In this document: positions 63,222 through 64,000 of the stretch, piece after piece
How the letters are laid out: each line of letters starts with the position of its first letter
Numbering within the stretch: position 1 is the first letter of the stretch
The notes under the pieces: model-generated
What the model was told of the DNA's origin: nothing
Databases searched by the model: none
The model's input: the letters and a program-made list of their open reading frames with translations, nothing else
Assembly: GCF_964355755.1 (NCBI RefSeq)
Contig: NC_092674.1
Coordinates: forward strand, 29,748,001 to 29,812,000
Direction of reading: 5' to 3'
DNA length: 64,000 bases
DNA from: Antedon mediterranea
Lineage: Eukaryota > Echinodermata > Crinoidea > Comatulida > Antedonidae
Made by a program: the position numbers and the translations under genes

Positions 63222-63563
63222 TATCAAATTAGTTTGACAAAAAAAGTGTGATGTTTTTAAAGCATACTTTTATTCCATCGATGTTATGCACATGTATAGA
63301 TATAGTGCCTTTTTAACTACTCTATTGAATTTTATTGTTTTATATTTTTACAAAAATGTATGTATACTATATAATATATATTTGTAAAAGGAATGAATAA
63401 ATGTGGGTGACCCCCACGAAAGAGAAAAAAAAAAGTGTGATGTGCCCATATATGGATTGGTAGTGATATGTTTAAATTTTGGCAGTGATATGACAACATC
63501 ATGTCCATATATGGTCACATCACATTTTGTTGTCACATAAAGTTTGATAGTGTAAACAGAGCT
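63222..63563. repeat. Fold-back MITE family A interrupted by a nested retro-insertion
   Basis: The left arm (TATCAAATTAGTTTGAC) and right part (GTGTGATGTGCCCATATATG through TTTGATAGTGTAAACAGAGC) are separated by about 173 bp of unrelated DNA at 63255-63427. Confidence 0.8.
63255..63427 (+). mobile_element. 173-bp retro-insertion with A-tail and 16-bp target-site duplication
   Basis: The same 16-mer AAAAAAAGTGTGATGT flanks it at 63239-63254 and 63428-63443. The insert ends ATGAATAAATGTGGGTGACC, a short CCCCCACGAAAGAG stretch and an A-run, as expected for a 5'-truncated LINE or SINE copied by target-primed reverse transcription. Its family is unknown. Confidence 0.78.
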
Positions 63564-64000
63564 TAACATGTCATACTGTTTATTATCCAACAATGCAATG
63601 AAGAATGGATTTATACTTTAGTATAATTGTAGTAAGTCATTTTTTGTCATTTCAAACTAATGTTACTTTACTGCAAATTGTAAATTGAGCACAAAAAAAA
63701 AGAAGTCAACAAGAGAGTCAAGGCAAGATCTTTAAATTTCCTTTAAAGTATGTTCTGTGAAAGTAAGACTAGTTGTGTCTGTCCATGGGGTCTTTAGCAG
63801 ATGTGGAAAGATGAGTGTTAAGTTGTCATGTCACCAAATGCCCCGGATGTATCTTACTTCCTTCAAATTACAAATGTGAACACACACTTAATTGCCAATA
63901 GCAGTGAAGACTATCAGTAAGCATACTGTAGACTAGTAGTAGGACAATGCACCTTGCTAAGGAGTTTATGTACTTTATTCTAATTTTACAGATTTTTCTA

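Larger units (their letters stand above)
62400..64000. other. FBXW7 upstream intron, to window edge
   Basis: No further coding exon is visible. It contains only the interrupted MITE at 63222-63563 and AT-rich DNA. Confidence 0.5.

Overview
The window is animal nuclear DNA: AT-rich, with intron-rich genes, GT-AG splice sites and abundant interspersed repeats. Six protein-coding genes can be read exon by exon. Five are ordinary metazoan housekeeping or regulatory genes: PIBF1, GSTCD, TBCK, AIMP1 and FBXW7. The sixth is a large type I polyketide synthase. An animal PKS of this kind, invertebrate gene sizes and human-like protein sequences suggest a marine invertebrate deuterostome, most likely an echinoderm. 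That placement is inference; no single feature proves the species.

Layout. 444-9749 (-): PIBF1, 5' part, continuing past the left edge; its introns hold a TTAA-flanked DNA element and a 5'-truncated LINE. 9750-10220: a 471-bp head-to-head promoter. 10221-15626 (+): GSTCD, complete, with a G-rich array in its 3' UTR. 16677-25116 (-): the PKS, complete in 4 coding exons, convergent with GSTCD. 25.2-30.9 kb: intergenic, with fold-back repeats. 30939-42291 (-): TBCK, complete, 20 coding exons. About 42.3-43.2 kb: the TBCK/AIMP1 head-to-head promoter region. 43259-46519 (+): AIMP1, complete, 6 coding exons. 46.6-50.9 kb: intergenic. 50888-62399 (-): FBXW7, 9 coding exons; the isoform-specific N-terminal exon is not visible and probably lies to the right.

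Every coding-exon junction in the six models keeps the reading frame, and five of the models were checked against remembered human orthologues. The order and orientation GSTCD(+), one gene, TBCK(-), AIMP1(+) matches human chromosome 4q24 as I recall it. There the intervening gene is NPNT; here it is the PKS. FBXW7 is also on human 4q.

The standout is the PKS: KS-AT-DH-(degenerate ER)-KR-ACP-TE, 2567 residues, with catalytic residues intact except in the ER nucleotide-binding loop. About 21 copies of one fold-back MITE are scattered through introns and intergenic DNA. Other repeats include a second fold-back family, pogo/Tigger-like elements, a tRNA-derived SINE family, a nested retro-insertion with a clear target-site duplication, and many minisatellites.
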